The notes: generated by a model from the sequence alone, not told the origin. A stretch of DNA of 35,217 nt from an uncultured Bacteroidia bacterium (GCA_903854235.1 CAINVV010000131.1:1-35217); one strand, 5' to 3'. Counted from the stretch's first letter, positions 25,032 through 31,693 are shown. Translations and numbers: made by a program.

Positions 25032-25532
25032 CTATTTCAGCATTCCGAGAATACGGTGCAATTTATTGGGATTCACCTGCTTGTAAACTTTATCGTTGAT
25101 GGTCATGGCCGGAGCCAAACCGCAGGCGCCAATGCAGCGCATTACCTGAAGGGAGAATATCTTGTCATCCGTAGTTTCTCCGACATCGATTGAAAGTATC
25201 TCCTTCAATTTGTTGACAACCTCTTTCCCTCCCCGAACATAGCAAGCTGTGCCCAAACAGATACTCACGGTATATTTGCCCTTTGGTTTGGTCGAAAAGA
25301 AGGAATAAAAAGTGAGCACACTGTTCACTTTCGAATTGGGGATATCCATCTTATTGGCAATAAAGGATTGAACCTCCGGTGAGAGATACCCGAAAATGGC
25401 CTGACCCATGTGCAGAATCTGAATCAGGTTGCTCTCCTTTCTGTCATAATCGTCCATTACCTGTTCCAGCATACTGAATTTTTCAGTCTCAGTCATCGAA
25501 TGGACACTGCAAATTTCGTCGTGCGTAATCAT
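25032..25532 (-). CDS. hydC: NuoE-like [2Fe-2S] subunit of the hydrogenase (HydC)
   Basis: The ATG at 25532 (MITHDEICSVHSMTETEKF) gives 166 residues, the usual NuoE/HydC length. A TTG at 25607 would add 25 residues and has an unusually good Shine-Dalgarno-like GGAGGTGAT upstream, so it cannot be excluded. The N-terminal helical part is followed by a thioredoxin-fold [2Fe-2S] domain with ligands in SICLGTACYVRGG and RCIGACGLAPAM. It is expected to carry electrons between the NuoF-like subunit and the complex, and in bifurcating hydrogenases HydC is an obligatory partner. First gene of the operon hydC-hydB-hydA. Confidence 0.92.
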   Translation of the reverse strand: MITHDEICSVHSMTETEKFSMLEQVMDDYDRKESNLIQILHMGQAIFGYLSPEVQSFIANKMDIPNSKVNSVLTFYSFFSTKPKGKYTVSICLGTACYVRGGKEVVNKLKEILSIDVGETTDDKIFSLQVMRCIGACGLAPAMTINDKVYKQVNPNKLHRILGMLK

Positions 25533-25620
25533 AAGTTTTTCAGGTTTATAGTTGACTGAAACACTTTTAAGCAGATGGGGATACCTGGAACGGCATTTCT
25601 CACTCAAAGTGCATCACCTC

Positions 25621-25628
25621 CAAAGCTA
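25621..25628 (-). promoter_or_regulatory. Possible -7 box of the hydCBA operon
   Basis: On the minus strand the sequence reads TAGCTTTG, an exact TAnnTTTG match. It lies 89 bases before the ATG at 25532 but only about 13 bases before the alternative TTG at 25607, so its position favours the ATG start. No strong -33 box is seen. Confidence 0.4.
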
Positions 25629-25666
25629 TAGAATTATTGGGATAAGTTTAAATGACTTATGTTAGA

Positions 25667-25698
25667 ATTTTGATAAAAATTGATTTTTTTATCAAAAT
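25667..25698. promoter_or_regulatory. 13-bp perfect inverted repeat upstream of the hydrogenase operon (candidate operator)
   Basis: ATTTTGATAAAAA (25667-25679) is exactly mirrored by TTTTTATCAAAAT (25686-25698) around a 6-base spacer. It lies 39 bases upstream (in the operon's direction) of the -7 box at 25621-25628. The half-sites contain TTGAT...ATCAA, as in Crp/Fnr-family boxes, but the spacing is longer than for those. A redox or fermentation regulator is plausible; the regulator is not identified. Confidence 0.5.
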
Positions 25699-25752
25699 GT
25701 ACCAAAAATCTAAACAAATGAAAATAGTTAGCTAAATGGATGTAAATAAGGA

Positions 25753-25875
25753 AAGTGACTAAAGTGAGCTAAATTGACCAAAATGCCTAAAGTAACAGGT
25801 AATAGAAAGTTTGTGAAAGGCAAATCATTGGAAAAGACAGTTCGTCACACCAAGTCACATTAGGCACTTTTAGTA
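25753..25875. repeat. CTAAAGTG-type degenerate intergenic repeat
   Basis: Units like GTGACTAAAGTGAGCTAAA and GCCTAAAGTAAC (about 25755-25797) are partly mirrored by GTCACATTAGGCACTTTTAG (25854-25873), which reads CTAAAAGTGCC on the other strand. The 337-base gap 25533-25869 holds this element, the candidate operator and promoter, and no gene. It resembles the short tandem repeats found between Bacteroidota genes. Confidence 0.45.
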
Positions 25876-26304
25876 GGTAAAAAGTTTTCTGACATCCTTC
25901 TTGGTCCCTTCGGGAAGCTCTTCCAAAGATGAAAGCGCCGAGCTGATCTTCGATTTGAAATTCCAGCAGGTCATCTGCCGGAGCGTGAGTCTTCGGGCAA
26001 ACTCATAAGTCGAAATGGCTTCATTTCCCCTGCATACTTGAAAGGCAATGTAAAATGCCTTGCTGATGGGAAATTTACAGTTGTGAAAAATCGTTCCAGC
26101 CGTTGCCGATTCTTCGGCTTTGCATTTGGTACATCTCCGCGAATAAGGGGTCTTCCCAATGCAGAAATTGGTATTCCCACATTTCCTGCACTCAAATTCC
26201 TCCCCCCATTTCATCGTGGCAATAAATTCCAGACACCGCTCATCACTTTGAAACAGCAAGTTGAGTTCTTCCGGGGACAGATCGTCTGAAAAGAAATTCT
26301 TCAT
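25870..26304 (-). CDS. IS1595-type transposase N-terminal domain protein (zinc ribbon + HTH), no catalytic domain
   Basis: This 144-residue protein matches the front part of IS1595 transposases: an N-terminal helical segment with FIATMKWGEEFECRKCG, the zinc-ribbon ligands C-x2-C (ECRKCG) and C-x2-C (RRCTKCKAEE), the ATAGTIFHNCKFPISKAFY motif, and an HTH (ISTYEFARRLTLRQMTCWNFKSKISSAL). The DDE/DDN catalytic domain is absent; the frame ends with its own stop after LFTY and no remnant follows. It could be a decayed transposase or a domesticated DNA-binding protein. A TATTTTTG (minus strand, 26309-26316) sits only 4 bases before the ATG, which would make the transcript nearly leaderless. Confidence 0.72.
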   Translation of the reverse strand: MKNFFSDDLSPEELNLLFQSDERCLEFIATMKWGEEFECRKCGNTNFCIGKTPYSRRCTKCKAEESATAGTIFHNCKFPISKAFYIAFQVCRGNEAISTYEFARRLTLRQMTCWNFKSKISSALSSLEELPEGTKKDVRKLFTY

Positions 26305-26368
26305 ACGGCAAAAATAGTGATAATAAAAAGATTTAAGTGATAGTAATGCGATTTAAAATTAATTTTTA

Positions 26369-26376
26369 TACTTTTG
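26369..26376 (+). promoter_or_regulatory. -7 promoter box upstream of the methyltransferase gene
   Basis: TACTTTTG is an exact TAnnTTTG match, 78 bases before the ATG at 26455, implying a leader of about 70 bases. No clear -33 box was found. Confidence 0.45.
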
Positions 26377-26454
26377 TCACGTCAATTTAATATTTAGCGA
26401 AATTGCTTAGGAATTGACGAATTTTTATTAGAGAAAATAACATTTTCCAAAATT

Positions 26455-27108
26455 ATGGATTATTCAAGTATAAATCTTAGATACAGTGAGTTAGCCAAAA
26501 CAGAGTGTTGTTTGTCTTGTGGTGGGGCAATCAATTTTTCAAAGGTTCAACCTGGAGAAGTTTGCGTAGACCTGGGCAGTGGTCGTGGCACAGATGTACT
26601 TCGTATGGCAGAACAAGCCGGAGAAGCAGGTTTTGCTTACGGCATTGACATTTCGGAAGGTATGCTGGCTACGGCAAGCACAAATGCACTCAAATTCGGG
26701 ATCACCAACGTGAAATTTGTCAGGAGCGATCTGGAAAAACTTGAATTGCCAGATCTCACTGCCGACCTGGTCATCTCCAATTGCACCATCAACCATGCTG
26801 CGGATAAGGTCGCCGTCTGGCGGGAGGTTTTCAGGATTCTTAAAAAAGGAGGTCGTTTTGTGGTGAGTGATATCTATGCCACTTCCCCGGTGCCGGAGGA
26901 GTTTCGGAACGACCCGGTGGCGGTAGCAGAGTGCTGGGCAGGCTCAGTAACCAGGGAAGAGTACCTGGCAACACTGATGGCAGCTGGATTCAAATCCATC
27001 ACCATTCTGGAAGAGTCAAAACCTTATCCCAAAGGCAAGGTAGAAGTTTGCAGTTTTACCATTGCAGGTGTAAGACCCACTGCAAAATCCTGTGGCTGTT
27101 CCAATTGA
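26455..27108 (+). CDS. ArsM-like SAM-dependent methyltransferase
   Basis: This 217-residue class I methyltransferase has the SAM motif VDLGSGRGTDVLR (38-50), GIDISEGMLATA (63-74), ISNCTINH (107-114) and LKKGGRFVVSDIYA (129-142), then VPEEFRNDPVAVAECWAGSVTREEYL, the pattern of arsenite methyltransferases. C110 and C160 are 50 residues apart, the same spacing as the arsenic-binding Cys174/Cys224 pair of algal ArsM (recalled, not computed). Extra cysteines are at 18, 19 and 22 (ECCLSC) and in the C-terminal tail SCGCSN. It is shorter than canonical ArsM and has no ars genes next to it; instead a 32-residue Cys peptide and a radical SAM maturase follow. It may methylate arsenic, another soft element, or a thiol of the peptide. 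Confidence 0.8.
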   Translation: MDYSSINLRYSELAKTECCLSCGGAINFSKVQPGEVCVDLGSGRGTDVLRMAEQAGEAGFAYGIDISEGMLATASTNALKFGITNVKFVRSDLEKLELPDLTADLVISNCTINHAADKVAVWREVFRILKKGGRFVVSDIYATSPVPEEFRNDPVAVAECWAGSVTREEYLATLMAAGFKSITILEESKPYPKGKVEVCSFTIAGVRPTAKSCGCSN

Positions 27109-27212
27109 TTCGTACTTTCCAATAAGGCCATTCGTCTGTTGGCGAAGTAAAAAGAGGCTTTTCTAAGCAAATAAATAGGATCACATTTCATTCATTCATT
27201 AATTCATTTTAA

Positions 27213-27311
27213 ATGAAAAGTTTGGTTAAAAAGCAGGAAGCGCAGAAAAGCGTGGTCATAGCCCAGTGCTGTGCCAAGACTTCCAAATCGGTTGTGGGCT
27301 GCCACGACTAA
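27213..27311 (+). CDS. Candidate RiPP precursor peptide, 32 residues, Cys-containing
   Basis: A short frame opens with ATG at 27213 and ends with TAA at 27309-27311. It starts MKSLVKKQEAQ, a Lys/Gln/Glu-rich leader-like part, and ends IAQCCAKTSKSVVGCHD, with three Cys, one Asp and several Ser/Thr/Lys. The start is 104 bases after the methyltransferase stop, and a TTCA tandem repeat lies just upstream (27187-27209). A strong hairpin begins 6 bases after the stop and the radical SAM/SPASM gene follows. Size, Cys content and position fit a RiPP precursor; no homologue is recognised from memory. It could be a chance frame, but the context argues against that. Confidence 0.68.
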   Translation: MKSLVKKQEAQKSVVIAQCCAKTSKSVVGCHD

Positions 27312-27317
27312 ATTAAA

Positions 27318-27360
27318 AGAATAAGCCGCCGGGAGAGCAATTTCCCGGTAGGCTTATTCT
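27318..27360 (+). terminator. Strong hairpin between the peptide gene and the radical SAM gene (attenuator-like)
   Basis: AGAATAAGCC (27318-27327) pairs with GGCTTATTCT (27351-27360), and an inner CCGGGA (27329-27334) with TCCCGG (27343-27348), giving 16 base pairs with small bulges and an 8-base loop. A weak T-rich tail (CAATTTTAG) follows. It may end most transcripts after the peptide, allowing more peptide than enzyme, or protect the peptide mRNA. Confidence 0.8.
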
Positions 27361-27362
27361 CA

Positions 27363-27466
27363 ATTTTAGATTTTGGATTTTCGACCTTGGAATCCGGAAT
27401 CGACATGAATTGGCACTATAAGGCCAAAATCAAGATCGTAGCGCAATCGAAAATCGAAAATTCAAT
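27363..27466. repeat. AATCGAAAATCG-type short repeats before the radical SAM start
   Basis: TTTTAGATTTTGGATTTTCGA (about 27364-27383, minus-sense copies of TCGAAAATC) faces AATCGAAAATCGAAAATTC (27446-27464), which ends directly at the radical SAM ATG. A related AATCGAAAATCGA occurs at 29153-29165 before the thioredoxin reductase gene, along with AAATTGAAAATTGAAT (29195-29210). These belong to a common dispersed intergenic repeat type. Confidence 0.55.
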
Positions 27467-28813
27467 ATGACTCAGTTGCTCAAATCAAAACACAACATTG
27501 TATCCAAAGTTCAGGATTCTGATAGCTATTTTGCCGTAAACCTGCTAAGCGGAAGTGCCGACCTGCTGTCTGAAGAGGAGGCCAAAATGCTGGTTTCGCC
27601 AGAACAGGACCTGCTTGAAAACCCGGTAACGATGCTTAATCTGGCAGACAATGGGTATTTGGTGAATGCTGAAGAAGAAAAGAAACGCTACCGAAACCGT
27701 TACTTCGACTTTGTTGACCAGCGGGACGACGAAGAGGTTCAACTCTTTTTTGTCCCCAATTACAGTTGCAATTTCAGCTGTAGTTACTGTTACCAGGATG
27801 AATATACCAATCCCAGCCAATCTGCAACCCCTGAACTGATCGACGCCTTCTTCGACTATGTCAGAAAGGAGTTGGCCAACAGACGAAAATACCTGACGAT
27901 ATTTGGTGGAGAACCACTGTTGAATACTCCTCATCAGCGCAGCTTGATCTCCTTGATGGTGGAGCGGGCCAAAGAGGCGGAAATCGACATTTGCGTAGTA
28001 ACCAATGGCTACTACCTCGAAAATTACATTGAACTGCTCTCGAAGGGAAAGATCCGCGAAATACAGATTACCCTAGATGGTACCAAAAGCATCCACGACC
28101 AGCGACGTTTTCTCAAAGGGGGTTCTCCAACCTTTGAACCCATCGTGCGCGGTATTGATGCCGCCATGGCAGCAGGATTTCCAGTTAATCTCAGGATGGT
28201 CATCGACAAGCAAAACATCGACAACCTGCCGGAACTAGCCACCTTTGCCATCGAAAAAGGTTGGACTTCCAACCCGCTTTTCAAGACCCAGATTGGAAGA
28301 AACTATGAGTTGCACCACTGCCAGTCGACGCCTGATCAGCTATTCACAAGAATATCACTATTTAAAAAAATATTTGAACTGACTTTGGAATTCCCACATA
28401 TCCTGGAATTCTACAAACCCTCCTATTCTGTAGCAAAATACCTGTCAGAAAATGGGCAGCTACCGGATCCCTTGTTCGATGCCTGTCCGGCTTGCAAGTC
28501 AGAATGGGCCTTCGATTATTCAGGAAGAATCTACTCCTGCACGGCCACGGTCGGAAAGGAGGAGGAGGCTCTGGGTACCTTTTTCCCCGAAATAACAAAA
28601 AATGAACAATTGATTCACCAGTGGGCATCGCGCGATGTGACTTCCATCGAAGAATGTAAGAACTGTTCCGTTCAGCTTGCCTGTGGAGGCGGTTGTGGAT
28701 CTGTGGCTAAAAACAAAAACGGATCTATCCTCTCGCCCGATTGCCGGCCGGTAAAGGAGCTGCTTGAGATCGGGTTCAAGGCGTACTTCAATGAAGTGCT
28801 GGACGAAAAATGA
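27467..28813 (+). CDS. Radical SAM/SPASM peptide-maturase-like enzyme
   Basis: This 448-residue protein has the SAM-cluster motif CNFSCSYC (C101, C105, C108) after an N-terminal part of about 85 residues that could hold a precursor-recognition fold (KHNIVSKV...LADNGYLVNAEEE). The TIM-barrel follows, with TIFGGEPLLN, VVTNGYYLENY, EIQITLDGTKSIHDQRRFLKGG. The C-terminal SPASM domain has CPAC (340-343), YSC358, ECKNC (397-400) and ACGGGC (406-410) plus SPDC, the ligands of two auxiliary [4Fe-4S] clusters. Such enzymes form thioether, C-C or other crosslinks on ribosomal peptides or act as sulfatase maturases; the peptide just upstream is the likely substrate. It begins 155 bases after the peptide stop. 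Confidence 0.88.
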   Translation: MTQLLKSKHNIVSKVQDSDSYFAVNLLSGSADLLSEEEAKMLVSPEQDLLENPVTMLNLADNGYLVNAEEEKKRYRNRYFDFVDQRDDEEVQLFFVPNYSCNFSCSYCYQDEYTNPSQSATPELIDAFFDYVRKELANRRKYLTIFGGEPLLNTPHQRSLISLMVERAKEAEIDICVVTNGYYLENYIELLSKGKIREIQITLDGTKSIHDQRRFLKGGSPTFEPIVRGIDAAMAAGFPVNLRMVIDKQNIDNLPELATFAIEKGWTSNPLFKTQIGRNYELHHCQSTPDQLFTRISLFKKIFELTLEFPHILEFYKPSYSVAKYLSENGQLPDPLFDACPACKSEWAFDYSGRIYSCTATVGKEEEALGTFFPEITKNEQLIHQWASRDVTSIEECKNCSVQLACGGGCGSVAKNKNGSILSPDCRPVKELLEIGFKAYFNEVLDEK

Positions 28814-29229
28814 ACAGGAAGACTGGGAGGACTAGGTTGACTGGAACGATGAGGAAGAAAAGAGGGTGAGAGGGTATGAGGGTAAGAATAGGGGATGAAA
28901 AAAGATGAGAGTTGAGAACTGAGAGTCGCTACAGTTGAGTCATGGTTCGCCTGCTACGTTTGGCATAAGAGTTATACAGGAAGGATTCTCATGATTGTTA
29001 AGACCACGATGAAAATTGCTCAGGAATAGGAGCCGCTTAGCGGCGAAATTTTGGTAGAAGAGCGAATGACCAAAAGCCTCGTCCGCGATTGTATATAGAA
29101 AGAAGGGACAGGGATTTTTACGGACGAAAGGAACAAATAGGGCAGGAGGCACAATCGAAAATCGACCCTTCGACTTCGCCCATGGACCAGATAAAAATTG
29201 AAAATTGAATCATAAAATATTGTAAAACC
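28814..29229. repeat. 416-base intergenic region with a dispersed repeat-like element
   Basis: No gene is supported here. The part 28930-29160 carries a palindromic hairpin GCCGC-TTA-GCGGC (29032-29044) followed by GAAATTTTGGTAGAA, a sequence type I recall as a common dispersed element in Bacteroidales genomes. It is flanked by AATCGAAAATCG-type repeats (29153-29210). The short stretch 28814-28930 is purine-rich (GAGGGTGAGAGGGTATGAGG) and has no recognisable feature. Confidence 0.5.
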
Positions 29230-30498
29230 ATGAAAGAGATCAGCAGTTCAGAATTTGAACAGGAAGTTTTAAAAGGAGGAAAAGTTGTTTTGGATTTTTA
29301 TTCCACGGAGTGTCCACCCTGTGAGGCTGTGGCCCCCAAGTTTGAATCCCTTGCCGGGATGTACGGGGAAGAGATCAAATTTCTAAAGATGTACCGCCAG
29401 TCTAACCGTGAACTGTCTGACCAACTCGGTGTAAAATCTTCGCCAACCCTGCTCTTTTTTGACAACGGCAAAGAGGTTACCGAACGTTTAGCCGGTGGCA
29501 TCAAGCGGAGCGACATCATCAAAAATCTGAATATTCTGATTCCGACTGAAAAAGTCAGGGAGATTTCTGCAAAAATCAAACCGATCGTTTCCGAATATGA
29601 CGTGATCGTACTGGGCGGAGGCCCCGGCGGTCTCACGGCAGGATTGTACCTATGTCAGGCGAAGGTAAACACAGTATTGGTGGATATTTCCCTGCCGGGA
29701 GGACACGTTTCCACCACCCACGAAGTCTCCAACTATCCCGGTTTCATCGATCCGCAGGCAGGTTACATGCTCTCCCACAACATGTCAGAACAGACCAAAC
29801 TGTGTGGAACAGTTTTCAAAGTTGCCGTTGATGTCACAAAGGTTGATCTGGTCAAAAAAACTGTGGTTATCGACGAAACAGAGACCATCCACGCAAAAAA
29901 AATTATCATCGCCACAGGTACCACGCCAAATTTGACGGGTGCCAAAGGTGAACGGGAGCTAAAAGGCAAGGGAATATCCTATTGCGCAACCTGCGATGCA
30001 AAGTATTTTGTCGACAAGGAGGTAATCGTAATTGGCGGTGGCAACTCTGCCGTTGAGGAGAGTGACTTCATCTCCAAATTTGCCTCTAAAGTAACCATGG
30101 TCCATCAGTTTGCTGCTTTTACAGCCAACAAAACTGCCGTGGATAAACTGCTTGCAAATCCGAAGATTCAACCACTCTTTCTGCACGAACCCCGCTCTTT
30201 TCAAAAAATCGGAGACCGGATGGTCGTCGAAGTGGAAGACCTCACCACCAAAGAGATCAAAATCCTGGAAGCCGATGGGGTATTTATTTTCATTGGCATG
30301 AAACCTAACCTCGGCCTCTTTACCGATAAGCTGGAACTCGACCAGTGGGGCTACATCAAAACGGACGATGAAATGCGTACTTCCATCCCAGACGTCTATG
30401 CGGTAGGAGATGTGATCAGCAAGAAGTACCGTCAGATTACGACCGCAGTAGCAGATGGAACCATTGCCGCCATCTCGATCGCGAAGGAGCTGGACTGA
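29230..30498 (+). CDS. Thioredoxin-thioredoxin reductase fusion protein
   Basis: This 422-residue protein has an N-terminal thioredoxin (about 1-105) with active site C28-P-P-C31 in place of CGPC and VKSSPTLLFFDNG with the cis-Pro. A thioredoxin reductase follows: FAD motif VIVLGGGPGGLTAGLYL, redox-active C252-A-T-C255 (YCATCDAKYF), nucleotide motif VIGGGNSAVEESDF and the C-terminal FAD motif PDVYAVGDVISKKYRQITTAVADG. The NADPH 2'-phosphate motif HRRxxxR of classic enzymes is replaced by HQFAAFT, so NADPH may not be the donor; NADH or ferredoxin are alternatives. It is 416 bases after the radical SAM gene and may supply thiol reduction for the Cys peptide, or it may be an independent housekeeping gene. 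Confidence 0.9.
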   Translation: MKEISSSEFEQEVLKGGKVVLDFYSTECPPCEAVAPKFESLAGMYGEEIKFLKMYRQSNRELSDQLGVKSSPTLLFFDNGKEVTERLAGGIKRSDIIKNLNILIPTEKVREISAKIKPIVSEYDVIVLGGGPGGLTAGLYLCQAKVNTVLVDISLPGGHVSTTHEVSNYPGFIDPQAGYMLSHNMSEQTKLCGTVFKVAVDVTKVDLVKKTVVIDETETIHAKKIIIATGTTPNLTGAKGERELKGKGISYCATCDAKYFVDKEVIVIGGGNSAVEESDFISKFASKVTMVHQFAAFTANKTAVDKLLANPKIQPLFLHEPRSFQKIGDRMVVEVEDLTTKEIKILEADGVFIFIGMKPNLGLFTDKLELDQWGYIKTDDEMRTSIPDVYAVGDVISKKYRQITTAVADGTIAAISIAKELD

Positions 30499-30516
30499 TT
30501 CCCGTTGAAAGGTTTT

Positions 30517-30605
30517 GCTACAAAGACACTAAAACACCAAAGGATAGGAAGGGAGCAAATAGCCTCCTCCTTTGTGATCCCTTGGTGTCCTTGTGCCTTC
30601 GTTGC
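30517..30605. repeat. Long imperfect inverted CTTxGTG-type repeat between convergent genes
   Basis: The arm 30517-30545 (GCTACAAAGACACTAAAAC...) pairs with 30577-30605 (...TTGGTGTCCTTGTGCC) at 22 of 29 positions around a 31-base loop. It lies between two genes that end toward each other (30498 plus, 30633 minus) and could act as a two-way terminator. It is the longest copy of the repeat also seen at 6514-6548 and 12839-12876. Confidence 0.65.
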
Positions 30606-30632
30606 TAGTTAAAATCTTCCGGAGAAGATTCG

Positions 30633-31325
30633 TTATTCATAGACATTGATCTTGCTGCTGGCATCCTTTTTCAAAGATATCTCCTGTGGCTGACGGGCGC
30701 GAATAGTTGAACTGTCGGACAAGGAGCCTCGGATATTCTTGACAAAAAAGTCGAAATTGGCCTCAGAATTCCGAAGTTGTATCGTCAGTGAATCCAAACT
30801 AAACTCGGATGAACTGATTTCAGAGTGATTCTTTGCTGTAAGGTCGATGGCCCCGAATGGATATCTCAAACGGAGATGCTGATTAAGAAACAAGTAACTG
30901 TGATCAAGATCGAAGACCAGTTTCCCCATTCCAAGACGTTCCGTACTCACCATAGAATTAGTCAATTGAATCTTCTGAAGCGAATCCGTTGCAAAAATTG
31001 TAAGGGACGAACTTCTGTGAACCGGTTTCTCAAAATCACTTACCAGCAAGGTGTCTCCCCGGAAGGTATAATTCACCTTGGGAACGATCGAATCCTTGAG
31101 GCTGGTCACCTCCAGATAGGACGAGTCCTTCCTGACAAGGGTGATGTTCATGCTGTTGTTTACAAGAAGCACCTTGAAGTCCGGGAGTGTTTGCCTGCTC
31201 ATTTTGAAGTCGGATCCATTGCCTGCATTCAGATGGCCACTAATTTTAATATCAATAGCAGCAGCCAGGATGAGCAGGGTGATGGTCGAAAGGAGGGATA
31301 TGAAGATGATTTTACTTGTTTTCAT
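30633..31325 (-). CDS. DUF2807-like exported or membrane-anchored protein
   Basis: This 230-residue protein begins MKTSKIIFISLLSTITLL and has one N-terminal membrane or signal segment (about 6-26). The rest is a beta-rich region with repeated short Asn/Ser-Asp-Ser patterns (LVNNSMNITLVRKDSSYLEV, IQLTNSMVSTERL, IQLRNSEANFDFF), which suggests the right-handed beta-helix-like DUF2807 family of putative surface adhesins; the similarity is moderate. The start overlaps the end of the GntR gene by 14 bases, so it is the last gene of an ABC/GntR operon, an arrangement I recall from other Bacteroidota. Confidence 0.68.
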   Translation of the reverse strand: MKTSKIIFISLLSTITLLILAAAIDIKISGHLNAGNGSDFKMSRQTLPDFKVLLVNNSMNITLVRKDSSYLEVTSLKDSIVPKVNYTFRGDTLLVSDFEKPVHRSSSLTIFATDSLQKIQLTNSMVSTERLGMGKLVFDLDHSYLFLNQHLRLRYPFGAIDLTAKNHSEISSSEFSLDSLTIQLRNSEANFDFFVKNIRGSLSDSSTIRARQPQEISLKKDASSKINVYE

Positions 31326-31692
31326 TTGGGTGCTGGTTAAAGGTGGTTTCGAAATAGGGCTTTAGTTCCGCAAAAGTAATGCCGAGAATTTTAGTTTGTC
31401 GTACAATCTGGGGCAATTCAATTTCTAAAAACTCTTGCCTCTTCCATTGATGGATGATGGCGACTGCCTCGTTACTTACATAGTACCCCACTCCTCGTTT
31501 GTTGTCAATGATACCCCGCGTTTGCAATTCACTGTAGGTACGCATCACCGTATTGGGATTGACACCCATATCGGTGGCCAGATCACGAACGGATGGAATC
31601 TTTTCCCCCGGCGGGTATATTCCCTCCATCACTTTCTCCGAGATGCTGTCGGCAATCTGAAGAAAAATTCCTTTGCTGTTTTTGAATTCCAT
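31312..31692 (-). CDS. GntR-family transcriptional regulator (YtrA subfamily)
   Basis: The ATG at 31692 (MEFKNSKGIFLQIADSISEKV) is chosen; the frame is open 18 codons further upstream but would then overlap the permease. The 126-residue length fits the YtrA group: a winged-helix domain (GIYPPGEKIPSVRDLATDMGVNPNTVMRTYSELQTRGIIDNKRGVGYYVS, spread over about 70 residues) and a short C-terminal helix without a large effector domain. These repress ABC transporter operons. Its stop overlaps the DUF2807-like gene by 14 bases and the start is 1 base after the permease stop. Confidence 0.92.
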   Translation of the reverse strand: MEFKNSKGIFLQIADSISEKVMEGIYPPGEKIPSVRDLATDMGVNPNTVMRTYSELQTRGIIDNKRGVGYYVSNEAVAIIHQWKRQEFLEIELPQIVRQTKILGITFAELKPYFETTFNQHPNENK

Positions 31693-31693
31693 T

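Noticed and set aside
28940-29152. 70-residue minus-strand open frame
   Set aside because: It lies in a repeat-like element with a hairpin, and the residues look like translated repeat sequence.
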